NCBI GenBank assembly: GCA_964494505.1
Contig: CAZBRO010000004.1
Location: 186,001 to 250,000 of the forward strand
DNA length: 64,000 nucleotides
Source of the DNA: CAIYRG01 sp964494505
GTDB taxonomy: Bacteria > Pseudomonadota > Alphaproteobacteria > Micropepsales > Micropepsaceae
Direction: 5' to 3'
The notes beneath the pieces are model-generated. The model searched no databases, was not told the origin of the DNA, and saw only the letters and a list, made by a program, of their open reading frames with translations. A program made the translations under genes and the position numbers. This document shows positions 25,290 through 34,310 of the stretch, in pieces. Each line of letters opens with the position of its first letter. Position 1 is the first letter of the stretch.

Positions 25290-26177
25290 TCAGGCCTTGG
25301 CGTCCGGCGGCAAGACTTGCGCGAAGATCGAGCGCGCTCCCGTCGTGCCCTGCACGACGTCGAGCGTCATCGAACCCACGCGTTCGAAGTCGATTTTGAC
25401 TTTGTCGCCAGGCTTGATCGGCCCCACGCCCGCCGGCGTGCCGGTGGCGATGATGTCGCCGGGATAAAGCGTCATCACCGAGGACGCCATCTCGATCATG
25501 CCCGGAATGTCGAGGACCAGATCGCGCGTATTCGCATCCTGCCGGAGGTCGCCATTGACCCAGAGCCGCCCGCGCAACGAGTTTACAGCGTCGCCGATTT
25601 CGTCTTCGGTCACGATCCAGGGGCCTACCGGACAGAACGTGTCGAAACCCTTGCGCGTGACGCGCTCCTCCTTGCCCCGGATCACCGCATCGATCAGGCA
25701 GGAATAACCGAAAGCATAGTCGCGCCATTCCTCGCGCGGGATGTCGCGGCCTTCCTTGGCGATGATGACGGCAAGCTCGCATTCATGGTCGATGCGCCGG
25801 CCGGCATTGACGGGCAGCACGATCGGATCGGCGGGGCCCGAAAGGGCGGACGGCGGCTTGAAGAAGAAACCCTGATTGTTCGCCCGATAGGACGAGCCCA
25901 TCTCGATCCCGTGTTCGTGATAATTGACGGGATAGGCGATCACCTTGTTCGGCCACGGCACAGGCGTCAGCAGTTTGACGCTCGAGAGCGGAATGCCGCT
26001 CCGAGAGGTTTCCGCCCGTTCCAATCTGCTGCGGTATTCCGGGAAATGGGCGATCAGCCGGAGCATCGCCACCGGCGGCCAGGCGCCTGACTGGGCGTCC
26101 ACGATTTCGGTCACATCGACGATGGAATCGCCGCGGACGACGCCGATGCGGTCTTCGTTAAAGCGCGCGAGTTTCAT
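25290..26177 (-). CDS. fumarylacetoacetate hydrolase (FAH) family protein
   Basis: A 295-residue FAH-family enzyme. The family hydrolyses or isomerises 1,3-dicarbonyl or hydratase substrates in aromatic-acid pathways using a metal. Metal-binding segments are the HECELAVIIAKEGRDIP region and FGYSCLIDAVIRGKEE. Further typical parts are KVIAYPVNYHEHG and IIATGTPAGVGPIKPGDKV. It sits between ubiD and the oxygenase in the same direction, with 4- and 17-base gaps. Exact reaction is not determined. Confidence 0.87.
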   Translation of the reverse strand: MKLARFNEDRIGVVRGDSIVDVTEIVDAQSGAWPPVAMLRLIAHFPEYRSRLERAETSRSGIPLSSVKLLTPVPWPNKVIAYPVNYHEHGIEMGSSYRANNQGFFFKPPSALSGPADPIVLPVNAGRRIDHECELAVIIAKEGRDIPREEWRDYAFGYSCLIDAVIRGKEERVTRKGFDTFCPVGPWIVTEDEIGDAVNSLRGRLWVNGDLRQDANTRDLVLDIPGMIEMASSVMTLYPGDIIATGTPAGVGPIKPGDKVKIDFERVGSMTLDVVQGTTGARSIFAQVLPPDAKA

Positions 26178-26194
26178 GTCTCACCTTGGTTAGC

Positions 26195-27685
26195 TCAGCC
26201 TGCGCCGGGGTTGCGGAAGAGGTGGGCCCATTTCTTCGTGACGTGGTCTTTCAGCTCCGGGCTCGATTCCGCGACCAGCGGGAATTCGTCCTTCCATCCC
26301 CAGGGGCGGCAGGCATCGACCACCGCGCGATTGCTCTGATAGGGCGGCCCGCGCAGGATGGGGTCCAGCGGTGTGCTCCAAAGGTTGTGCACGATCTCGA
26401 TGGATTGCGCCGGATCGCAGCGCGTCGACATCGCCCAGATGACATCGTGGATGTTGGAGGGATCGATGTCCTCGTCCACCACCACGACCCAGCGCCCGGC
26501 GTAAACGCCGGAGCGGCAATTGGCGGCGAGCATGCCGGCCTGCTTGGCGTGGCCGGCATACATCTGCCGAATCGAGACGACGTTGAACAGCCGTCCGGCG
26601 CCGGCCTCGTGGTTCCACACCCCCTGAACGCCCGGAAGCCCCGCCTTCTCGATCTCGTCCCAGATCATGGCCGCTTTCACCACGGCGCGCGCCACCGTGA
26701 AATTGGAGGGCGGGCGGGACGGAATCGCGAGCGTGATGATCGGATCGTTGCGATGATAGACGCGCCTGATCTTGATGGTCGGCTGTTCGCTGGCATCGCT
26801 CGCGTAATAGCCCATGAACTCGCCGAAGGGGCCTTCCATCTTCAGCCGGTCGCCATACATCTCGCCCTCGAGCACGAGTTCGGCGCCCGCGGGCATCGGC
26901 AGCTTGTGTAATTCGCTCAGCACGACTTCGACGGCGCGCCCGCGCTGGCCGCCGGCGTAGTCGAGTTCGGAAACCCCGAGCGGCAATTCGGCGTTGCTGC
27001 ACAGGAACAGGATCGGGTCCTGGCCGCAGCAGATGAGCACCGGGCACGGCAATCCGCGCTTGAAGTATTTTTCCCGGATCAGCCGGCCATGCTTGCCCGG
27101 CGAAATCCAGATGCCGGCTTCGTCCTTCGCATGCGCCACGATGCGGTAGGTGCCCGCATTGATCCAATCGCTGTCGGGGTCGCGCATCACGACCACATCT
27201 TCGGTCCCGATATAGCGGCCGCCGTCGCGTTCATGGATAAAGGGTATCGGGAATTTGAAGAGGTCGACGTCGCCGTCGCGCTGAATGTTCTCCAGGATCG
27301 GGCCGGTGGACACCACCTTGTGCGGAATCAATTCGGGGCCTTTGCCGAGGCGGGCCCTGTAGCTCTTGACGATGTCGATCTTCTTTTCCGGCGTGGGAAG
27401 GCCATAGACATGCGCAAGCCGGCGAAACGAATTGGCGGCACCCGACAGAAGGCGATAACCGGCCGGGTAGCCCTTGATCTTGTCGAACAGAAGCGCGGGT
27501 TCCTCGCCCGGAAAGCGCATGGTCAGCGTTTCGGCGAGCGCGCTGATTTCGAGATGCGGATCGGCGCCTTCGATGGTCTTCAACTCGCGCATCGCCTCGA
27601 AATCGCGCACCAGGTCGCGCAGATCCTCGTGCGTAACGCGGTGCTGCGAGGGCGCAGCGGCGGAACCGCGCACAGTATCGTTCAT
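26195..27685 (-). CDS. UbiD-family decarboxylase
   Basis: A 496-residue UbiD-type enzyme, which uses prenylated FMN to decarboxylate or carboxylate aromatic and unsaturated acids. Family landmarks are GPILENIQRDGDVDLFKFP, the prFMN-binding WINAGTYR, GPFGEFMGYYA and NFTVARAVVKAAMIWDEIE. The start ATG at 27685 has AGGAGG seven bases upstream and overlaps the MFS stop (ATGA); the far longer frame to 28192 is inside the MFS gene. The prFMN-making UbiX is not in the window. Neighbouring AAHS-like transporter and FAH suggest a role in aromatic acid use. Confidence 0.88.
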   Translation of the reverse strand: MNDTVRGSAAAPSQHRVTHEDLRDLVRDFEAMRELKTIEGADPHLEISALAETLTMRFPGEEPALLFDKIKGYPAGYRLLSGAANSFRRLAHVYGLPTPEKKIDIVKSYRARLGKGPELIPHKVVSTGPILENIQRDGDVDLFKFPIPFIHERDGGRYIGTEDVVVMRDPDSDWINAGTYRIVAHAKDEAGIWISPGKHGRLIREKYFKRGLPCPVLICCGQDPILFLCSNAELPLGVSELDYAGGQRGRAVEVVLSELHKLPMPAGAELVLEGEMYGDRLKMEGPFGEFMGYYASDASEQPTIKIRRVYHRNDPIITLAIPSRPPSNFTVARAVVKAAMIWDEIEKAGLPGVQGVWNHEAGAGRLFNVVSIRQMYAGHAKQAGMLAANCRSGVYAGRWVVVVDEDIDPSNIHDVIWAMSTRCDPAQSIEIVHNLWSTPLDPILRGPPYQSNRAVVDACRPWGWKDEFPLVAESSPELKDHVTKKWAHLFRNPGAG

Positions 27686-29022
27686 GGCGTGACCTCCTGG
27701 ATGGAGGCGAATTGGGTGCGCACGCGGCCCATGCCCACAGCCGCAGCCGATGCGATCAACGCCGGAATGACCGCAAGAATGAAGATATGGCCCTTGAAGA
27801 GATCGCTCTCGAAAAGAATGCCGGCAAGTCCGGGTCCAACGATCGAACCGATACGGCCGATGCCGGTGGCCCAGCCCACACCGGTCGAGCGGATTTCCGT
27901 GGGATAGGAGATGGCCGACACCACATTGGCGACCGTCTGACCGCCCAGAATCCCGAAGCCCGTGAGAAAGACCACCAGCATCATCAGCGGCTGATTGGCG
28001 CCTACGAGCCCGATGCAGGCGACCGCAAGCGCGCCAAAGAAATAGGCGAGCGCCAGCGCAACGTTGGCGCCGATTTTGTCCGCGAGCCAGCCCCATACCG
28101 TGCCGGTCAGGCCGCCGAACTGCAGCACCGCGCCGACCAGGATTGCGGTCGAAAGCGGAAATCCAAGCTCGCGCATTTCCGTCGGAAGCCAATTGGCGAG
28201 GAGGAAAATGTCGAACAGGCTCATGAAGGAGATGATCCAGAGCAGGATCGTGCGCTTGGCCCGTCCTTCGCGGTAGAGCGCGACGACGGAAGCGGCCGAG
28301 GTCACGGTCTCGTCGGTGACGAAGCGCGTCACCGGACCCAATTTGAGCGCCGGATCGAGCTGCTGCATCAAGCGTGCGATTTTCCCTGCCGGCGCCCCGC
28401 GCAGCACCAGAAATCGCACCGATTCCGGCAGCGCCGCATAGAGCACCGGCGCATAAAGGAGCGGCAGAAGCCCGCCCACCAGGAACACCGATTGCCAGCC
28501 CATCGAGGGCCCGAGCGCACGGGCGGACAACCCCGCCACAATCGAGCCCATGATGAAGCCCGTGAACATCAACGCGACCATCAGCGCGCGGCGGCGATGG
28601 GGCGAATATTCCGATGTCAGCGCAATCGTGTTCGGAAGCGCGCCACCGATTGCGAGGCCGGTCAGAAAACGCAAGCCGTCGAGCACGAACACCGACGGGC
28701 TTGCGGCCGTCAGCAGGCTGAAAAGACCGAGGGCCGGAACCGAAGCAAGCAGCAGCGGACGGCGGCCGACTTTATCGGCCAGGGGCGCGACGAAGATGGC
28801 GCCCAGCAGCAATCCGAACAGACCGAGCGCGAAGAACAGGCCCAGCTCCTTGGGGCTCATGTGAAAGGCCTGGGAGAGATCGGGGGCGATGTAGCCCACC
28901 GACTGCGTGTTGAAACCTTCCATGAAGGTCACAAAACCGCAGAGCACGGCGATCCGCTGCTGGAAACTCCCTAGCTTTCGCCGGTCGATGATCTCGGTGA
29001 TGTTGATGGCTCGTTCGGCCAT
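27682..29022 (-). CDS. MFS transporter, aromatic acid:H+ symporter (AAHS) type
   Basis: A 446-residue major facilitator with about twelve hydrophobic segments. The N-terminal EGFNTQSVGYIAPDL matches the DGFD-T-x-(I/V)-GFIAP signature of aromatic acid symporters with Glu for Asp, and the loop ADKVGRRP is the classic MFS motif. It is first of a minus-strand run with ubiD, FAH and oxygenase genes and would import the substrate. I chose ATG 29022 (MAERAINITE) over GTG 29058 since GGAGGGG precedes it. Confidence 0.87.
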   Translation of the reverse strand: MAERAINITEIIDRRKLGSFQQRIAVLCGFVTFMEGFNTQSVGYIAPDLSQAFHMSPKELGLFFALGLFGLLLGAIFVAPLADKVGRRPLLLASVPALGLFSLLTAASPSVFVLDGLRFLTGLAIGGALPNTIALTSEYSPHRRRALMVALMFTGFIMGSIVAGLSARALGPSMGWQSVFLVGGLLPLLYAPVLYAALPESVRFLVLRGAPAGKIARLMQQLDPALKLGPVTRFVTDETVTSAASVVALYREGRAKRTILLWIISFMSLFDIFLLANWLPTEMRELGFPLSTAILVGAVLQFGGLTGTVWGWLADKIGANVALALAYFFGALAVACIGLVGANQPLMMLVVFLTGFGILGGQTVANVVSAISYPTEIRSTGVGWATGIGRIGSIVGPGLAGILFESDLFKGHIFILAVIPALIASAAAVGMGRVRTQFASIQEVTP

Positions 29023-29125
29023 GGCCCCTCCATTCCACGCGTCCTGCTTATATTTCACAAACTTAGGGCACGGAAGGCGCGCCCGCCGCGTTGGGTTAGG
29101 TTAACCCGGTGACGAGGAGACTCCC

Positions 29126-29548
29126 ATGAAGGTCAGGGACGTAATGCATTGCGGCGTCGAATGGGTGGACCCGGAGACCCCGCTTGGTGAAATCGCCCGC
29201 AAGATGCGGGATGAGGATGTCGGCTCGATCCCGGTGGGCGAGAACGACCGGCTGGTCGGCATGGTCACGGATCGCGATATCGTGTGCCGGGGGCTTGCGG
29301 GGACCGCAGATTGCAGCGACCTGACGGCGCGCGACGTGATGTCCAAGCCGATCGTCTATTGCCGCGCCGATGAAGACGTAGACGATGCGCTCCGGATCAT
29401 GGAGCGGAACAGAATTCGCCGGCTGCCGGTGATCGACGAGAACAAGCGGATGTGCGGCATCCTGTCGATCGGCGACATTTTGGAAAAGGCGGGAGGCGAG
29501 CTTACGGGCCAGGTGATGCGGTCCGTCTCGGCCCACCACCCATCTTGA
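29126..29548 (+). CDS. CBS-domain protein
   Basis: A 140-residue protein with two tandem CBS domains (about residues 1-60 and 70-130), with repeated GMVTDRDIVCRG and CGILSIGDILEK patterns. Such stand-alone pairs bind adenosyl nucleotides and are often stress-linked; no partner can be named. A GAGGAG ribosome site precedes the ATG. The upstream region has a perfect GGGTTA/TAACCC inverted repeat at 29093-29107. Convergent with glgA. Confidence 0.88.
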   Translation: MKVRDVMHCGVEWVDPETPLGEIARKMRDEDVGSIPVGENDRLVGMVTDRDIVCRGLAGTADCSDLTARDVMSKPIVYCRADEDVDDALRIMERNRIRRLPVIDENKRMCGILSIGDILEKAGGELTGQVMRSVSAHHPS

Positions 29549-29589
29549 CCGGTTTTATGCGTCCGGGCGTCTGACGCGCCTGGACATCC

Positions 29590-31098
29590 TCAGGCCGTGC
29601 GCTTTTCCAGTTCGCCGGTTTCGACGACGATCGGCGCGGGCGGTACGCCCAAGGATGCGCCCGTGAGCGCGCCGTAAAGACCGGCATAGGCTTCCGCCGA
29701 ACGCTCCCAGGAGAAATCCTCGCGCATGGCGGTGGCCTGCAGACGGCGCCACGAGATGGGCTGGCGATAGAGCGAAAGGGCCCGCCGGATGCACGCGGTC
29801 AGTTCCGCGGCGGACGGTTGTTCGAACGAGAACCCGGTTGCCGTGCCCTGACGGATCGCCTCGGGCGAAGCGTCGACCACGGTGTCGGCCATCCCGCCGC
29901 TCCGGCGCACCAGCGGGATGGTGCCGTAGCGCATGGCATAGATGGGTACCAGGCCGCAGGGCTCGAAACGGGCCGGATGCAGCAGCATGTCCGCGCCCGC
30001 CAGCACGCGATGGCCGAGCGGCTCCTGATAGCCGATCTCCACGGCTATGCGCCCGGGATAGCGCGCGGCGAGCTTTCGGAATTCCGTCTGGTAGCCGTTT
30101 TCGCCTTCGGCAACGAGCACGAATTGCAGGCCCTCTTCAATGAGCGCAGGGAGCACCTCCAGCACGACGTCCGGCATCTTCTGATGTACGAGCCGGCTCA
30201 TGAACGCCAGCAGCGGCGTCGTGGGCTCGAGGTCGAGCTTCAGCTCCGTCTTTATTGCGCGCTTGCAGTCGGCTTTGGCAGCAAAAGAGCGGGCGGAATA
30301 ATTGCACGCGAGATGGGGATCGGTGCTGGGGTCCCAGACGCGGTAATCGATGCCGTTCAAGATGCCCGTGAGCTGGCCCGCCCGCTCGCGCAAGAGACCG
30401 TCGAGGCCGCAGCCATATTCGGGCGTGAGAATCTCGTTCGCATAGGTCGGGCTCACGGTCGTAACCGCATCCGCATTGCGGATACCCGCCTTCAGGAACG
30501 AGACGCGGCCATAGAACTCCATCGCCGCATGCGCTTCCGGCGGTAAATCCACCCTGGCCACTTCATCGGCGGCGAACACGCCCTGATAGGCGAGATTGTG
30601 GATGGTGAACAAGGTCGCGGGCCGCGGGCGCGCGCCTCCTTTGCCAAGCAGCAGAGGAAGAAGACCCGCGTGCCAATCGTTGCAGTGGATGACATCGGGA
30701 CGCCAGGTTGCGCCCGGCTCATCGGCAATGCCGGCTGCGACCAGATTGAGAAGCGCAAAGCGCATGGCATTGTCGGGCCAATCCACGCCGTCTTCGTTCT
30801 GATAAAGGCCGCCCGCGCGGTCGTAGAGCGCAGGACAATCGACCAGCCACACCGGTACGTCCGTGTACGGCAGATGCGTTTCGATGAGCCGCACCTCGCC
30901 GCAACCGAGCGGATCGCCGAGCCGCACGATTTCCCGTGGATTGCGGGCCCGCTCCAAGGCTTGCCTGTAGCCGGGCACGAGCAATCTTATATCGATGTCG
31001 AGTTCTCTCAGTGCGACAGGAAGCGATGAGGATACATCGGCAAGGCCTCCGGTCTTCGCGTAGGGAAAGACTTCGGAGGTAACGTAAAGAACTCGCAT
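29590..31098 (-). CDS. glgA: glycogen synthase GlgA
   Basis: A 502-residue GT5 glucosyltransferase that extends alpha-1,4-glucan using ADP-glucose. Its N-terminus MRVLYVTSEVFPYAKTGGLADV holds the K15-TGG nucleotide-sugar loop, and the C-terminal domain has PARFEPCGLVPIYAMRYG and RSGGMADTV, characteristic of the family. The ATG at 31098 is preferred over the 31140 start because the true N-terminal motif begins there. GlgC, which makes ADP-glucose, is not in the window. Divergent from the first glgX. Confidence 0.92.
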   Translation of the reverse strand: MRVLYVTSEVFPYAKTGGLADVSSSLPVALRELDIDIRLLVPGYRQALERARNPREIVRLGDPLGCGEVRLIETHLPYTDVPVWLVDCPALYDRAGGLYQNEDGVDWPDNAMRFALLNLVAAGIADEPGATWRPDVIHCNDWHAGLLPLLLGKGGARPRPATLFTIHNLAYQGVFAADEVARVDLPPEAHAAMEFYGRVSFLKAGIRNADAVTTVSPTYANEILTPEYGCGLDGLLRERAGQLTGILNGIDYRVWDPSTDPHLACNYSARSFAAKADCKRAIKTELKLDLEPTTPLLAFMSRLVHQKMPDVVLEVLPALIEEGLQFVLVAEGENGYQTEFRKLAARYPGRIAVEIGYQEPLGHRVLAGADMLLHPARFEPCGLVPIYAMRYGTIPLVRRSGGMADTVVDASPEAIRQGTATGFSFEQPSAAELTACIRRALSLYRQPISWRRLQATAMREDFSWERSAEAYAGLYGALTGASLGVPPAPIVVETGELEKRTA

Positions 31099-31510
31099 CT
31101 GCACCTGCTCCGTCCCGAGCATCCGCCGGCCCAGGACCATTTTCTTCTTTTAACCTTCACACTTCGCGCCGGAGCGCGCGTGAGGCCGCTATCCAAATCT
31201 CAAATACTCACACTGCCGCTTTGCGAGGGGCCACCGGCACACGGAGCAATCGTCCGAAGGGCGAAGCCCTTTCACTCCAACGGAGGATCAACGCGTGAGC
31301 GGATGATTCGGTTCGGCGATTCGGGGAATAAGTTTCAATAAACGTGCCATGTTTCATGCAGCCGCAAGGTCAGACCCGTGTGCCCGCACAAGTACCTGCA
31401 GCGATTGAATTATATCGGTGTCGATAGGGTTAGAGGGGACGTTGCGGAGATGCCGCCCTTCCGGCGCTCATCCCCTTTTCCGGCTCAAAATTGAGCAGCC
31501 TGCGCGGAAA
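31099..31510. other. intergenic region upstream of glgA
   Basis: About 410 bases with no gene recognised. It should contain the glgA promoter on the minus strand. A one-mismatch EcfG-like pattern (CGAAC-N17-CGTT on the minus strand, around 31270-31312) was seen but is too weak to call. Confidence 0.35.
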
Positions 31511-31702
31511 TTAGCCGTGCTCGTGCTTGGCGTCACGCAGCATGGCTTCGCGCAAGGCTTGTCTCTGGCGGCGGTACCATTCACGTTCATAGGCCTTGGC
31601 GGACAGGCCACCGTGCTCCAGGGCCCCACGCTCCGGCTGTTCGCCATGGGCAATCATCGGCGCGCGCCGCCACAGGCGCAATAAATTCAGGAGCTTTTCC
31701 AT
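31511..31702 (-). CDS. small hypothetical protein
   Basis: A 63-residue predicted protein, MEKLLNLLRLWRRAP at the start, followed by a charged region with YEREWYRRQRQALREAMLRD near the end. It has AGGAAGG six bases before the ATG at 31702, a good ribosome site. The family is not recognised. It lies between the divergent glgA and glgX, on its own, and is likely cytoplasmic and basic. Confidence 0.5.
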   Translation of the reverse strand: MEKLLNLLRLWRRAPMIAHGEQPERGALEHGGLSAKAYEREWYRRQRQALREAMLRDAKHEHG

Positions 31703-31844
31703 CTCTAGCCTTCCTCGATGCGGCAAGGCGATGACATAACCTACGATACTTGACGCCCGCTGGAGCGCATCTGAAATTTTCGAGAGATTGATACAACCAA
31801 GCTTTTACGGAATTACGGCGCTGAAAGCCAAGATCAAGGAATAA

Positions 31845-33908
31845 ATGGACAATCTCTCGTCATTGTCCGGACAGGATATTGCGCTCGGAGCCGTCCCGAC
31901 CGGAAGCGGCACCAATTTCGCGCTGTTTTCGGCCCATGCGGACGGCGTGGACGTTTGCCTGTTCGATGAGGAGAATCGCGAGACTGCGCGGTTTGGCCTG
32001 ACCCGAAACGGCGATATCTGGCGCGCTTTCGTGCCGGATGTGGGCGTTGGGCAGCGTTACGGCTATCGCGTTTATGGCCCTTACGATCCGGCAAAAGGCC
32101 ACCGCTTCAATCCGCACAAACTTCTGATCGATCCCTATGCGAAAGCGCTGGACCGCAGCTTCGTGCTCGCGGCAAGCCATTTCGGCTATCGCTTCGGCGA
32201 AGGGGACGAGGGGCCCGGCTTCGATACACAGGACAGCGCGCCCCATACGCCCAAGGGCATCGTGCTGGCCGCAGAGCACGAAAATTCCAACCAGCTTCGC
32301 ATTCCGTGGCGCGACAGCCTGATTTACGAGCTGCATGTGCGCGGGTTCACGATAGCGCGCGAAGACATCGCGCAGGAATTGCGGGGCACGCTTTCAGGGC
32401 TTGGCGCGCCGCCGGTGATCGCGCATCTGAAGGCGCTCGGCGTCACCGCGGTTGAGCTTCTCCCCATCCATCCGATTGCCGATGAGCAACGGCTGGTGCG
32501 GCAGGGATTGCGGAATTATTGGGGATATAATCCGATCAATTTCTTCGCGCTGGAGCCGCGCTATGCGCCGGGCGGCCTTGCCGAATTCCACCGCTTCGCC
32601 GAAGCCCTTCACGAGGCCGGAATCGAGATCATCCTTGACGTGGTGTTCAACCACACCGGCGAAGGCGATGCGCTTGGGCCGACTGTCTCGTTCCGCGGTA
32701 TCGACAACGCCTCCTATTATACGCTCGCCGGTGAGGGCAGCCGCGATTACGTGAATTACACCGGTTGCGGCAACACGCTGAACGCGGCCCATCCGCAGGT
32801 GCGCCGGATGCTGCTGGATTCGCTTCGCCATTGGGCGTCTCTCGGAGTCGACGGCTTCCGCTTCGATCTCGCCTCGACCTTGGGCCGCGAAGACGGGGTT
32901 TTTCGTACCGGCGCGGCGTTTCTGGATGCGCTCACGGCCGACCCCGTGCTGTCGCGGGTGAAGCTGATCGCCGAACCCTGGGACGCGACGGGAGAAGGTT
33001 ATCGGCTGGGCGGCTTTCCGCCCCCCTTTGCCGAATGGAACGACCGCTTCCGCAACACGGTGCGGCGCTTCTGGCGCGGCGAAGCGGGGATCGTGCCGGA
33101 CCTCGCGAAACGATTGACGGGTTCGAGCGATGTGATGGGCGGACGCGGGCCGCTGGCGAATGTCAATTTCGTGACGGCTCACGACGGTTTCACGCTGCAC
33201 GACCTCGTGAGCTACGCCGAAAAGCACAATTGGGCGAATGGAGAGAACAACGCCGATGGAAGCAACGAGAACTTCGGCGCCAATTTCGGGATCGAGGGTC
33301 CGACTGACGATTCTTGGATCCGCGAGATGCGTTATCGGACGAAGCGCAATCTGATGGCCACACTTCTGCTGTCGCTCGGCGTGCCGATGCTGACGGCGGG
33401 CGATGAGCTTGGCCGTTCGCAGGGCGGCAACAACAACGCCTATTGCCAGGACAACGAGACAGGCTGGCTCGGCTGGCGGCTGGATGCGGACGACACGGCG
33501 TTTCTCGGCTTTGTGCAGCGCCTGACGGCTTTACGGGCATCCCACGCGGTGTTCGGGCGCGAGAGGTTCTTTCACGGCGAAGCCGAGGGCGCACGCGGCC
33601 TGAAGGACATCGCCTGGCTCAAACCGGACGGCAGCGAAATGCAGTACGGCGATTGGCACGACGGGAATATCCGCGCCTTCGGTTGCAGTTTCGGCGGCAC
33701 GGACGCGAAGACCGGACCGGCGCGCTATCTGCTGGCGCTCAATGCGGACGAATGGACGGTGCGGTTCCACCTGCCGGAACGTGAAGGCGGCCCCTGGACG
33801 AGGCTGCTCGATACCGTAAAGCCCGATGGCGGCGCGGAAATCGCGATGCCAAGAAGCGCGGCATATGATTTGGCGCCCCGGACGCTGGCGCTGTTTCGGG
33901 AATCCTGA
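31845..33908 (+). CDS. glgX: glycogen debranching enzyme GlgX (copy 1)
   Basis: A 687-residue GH13 isoamylase-type debranching enzyme that cleaves alpha-1,6 branches. An N-terminal CBM48-like domain is followed by the barrel with nucleophile D341 in DGFRFDLAST, acid/base E377 in LIAEPWD, and the third acidic residue D447 in TAHDGFTLHDLVSY. A second GlgX of similar length is at 56568-58667. Lone gene between glgA and the signalling operon. ATG preceded by AAGGA. Confidence 0.91.
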   Translation: MDNLSSLSGQDIALGAVPTGSGTNFALFSAHADGVDVCLFDEENRETARFGLTRNGDIWRAFVPDVGVGQRYGYRVYGPYDPAKGHRFNPHKLLIDPYAKALDRSFVLAASHFGYRFGEGDEGPGFDTQDSAPHTPKGIVLAAEHENSNQLRIPWRDSLIYELHVRGFTIAREDIAQELRGTLSGLGAPPVIAHLKALGVTAVELLPIHPIADEQRLVRQGLRNYWGYNPINFFALEPRYAPGGLAEFHRFAEALHEAGIEIILDVVFNHTGEGDALGPTVSFRGIDNASYYTLAGEGSRDYVNYTGCGNTLNAAHPQVRRMLLDSLRHWASLGVDGFRFDLASTLGREDGVFRTGAAFLDALTADPVLSRVKLIAEPWDATGEGYRLGGFPPPFAEWNDRFRNTVRRFWRGEAGIVPDLAKRLTGSSDVMGGRGPLANVNFVTAHDGFTLHDLVSYAEKHNWANGENNADGSNENFGANFGIEGPTDDSWIREMRYRTKRNLMATLLLSLGVPMLTAGDELGRSQGGNNNAYCQDNETGWLGWRLDADDTAFLGFVQRLTALRASHAVFGRERFFHGEAEGARGLKDIAWLKPDGSEMQYGDWHDGNIRAFGCSFGGTDAKTGPARYLLALNADEWTVRFHLPEREGGPWTRLLDTVKPDGGAEIAMPRSAAYDLAPRTLALFRES

Positions 33909-33935
33909 TTGCGGCCGCGCGACGGCGGCCCCCCC

Positions 33936-34310
33936 CTAGGCCGCGTGATCCTTCTGTTCGAGCGCCTGCTGCACGGCTTGCAGAAGCACGTGGGGTAGAT
34001 ACGGCTTGGGCACCAGCGGGCGATGGCGGTGGGCCTGAGGCAGCTTCTGCGCGGTGTGGCCGGTCAGAAAGATCATCTTGGTCTTGCGGGTCGCCAGCTC
34101 GTTGGCGACGCCGAACACGTCGGAACGGCCAAGATTGACGTCGAGAAGGGCAACATCGGGATCGTTGCCGTCCAGAAGCGCCATCGCAGCGGCGGTGGAA
34201 TTGGCAGGGCCCAAAACGTGGTAGCCCGCCTCCTCCAGAAGCGCCTGCAGGTCCATAGCGATCAGCGCTTCGTCTTCGACGACGAGCACGCTCACAGTTG
34301 CCGGCATCAT
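33936..34310 (-). CDS. single-domain response regulator
   Basis: A 124-residue receiver domain with no output domain. Phospho-acceptor D57 in ALLDVNL, acidic pocket E12-D13 in VVEDEA and K102 in VPKPY. ATG at 34310 (a second ATG follows at once) overlaps the upstream kinase stop (ATGA). It is third in an operon after the poly-HAMP kinase and the REC-HWE protein, and would be a phosphate carrier or sink for them. Confidence 0.88.
   Translation of the reverse strand: MMPATVSVLVVEDEALIAMDLQALLEEAGYHVLGPANSTAAAMALLDGNDPDVALLDVNLGRSDVFGVANELATRKTKMIFLTGHTAQKLPQAHRHRPLVPKPYLPHVLLQAVQQALEQKDHAA

Noticed and set aside
26195..28192. UbiD frame extended to 665 codons.
   Set aside because: The extra N-terminal part overlaps the MFS gene in another frame; ATG 27685 has a strong ribosome site and normal family start.
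31268..31312. CGAAC-N17-CGTT on the minus strand near glgA.
   Set aside because: One mismatch in the -35 and about 170 bases from the start codon; too weak to call an EcfG promoter.
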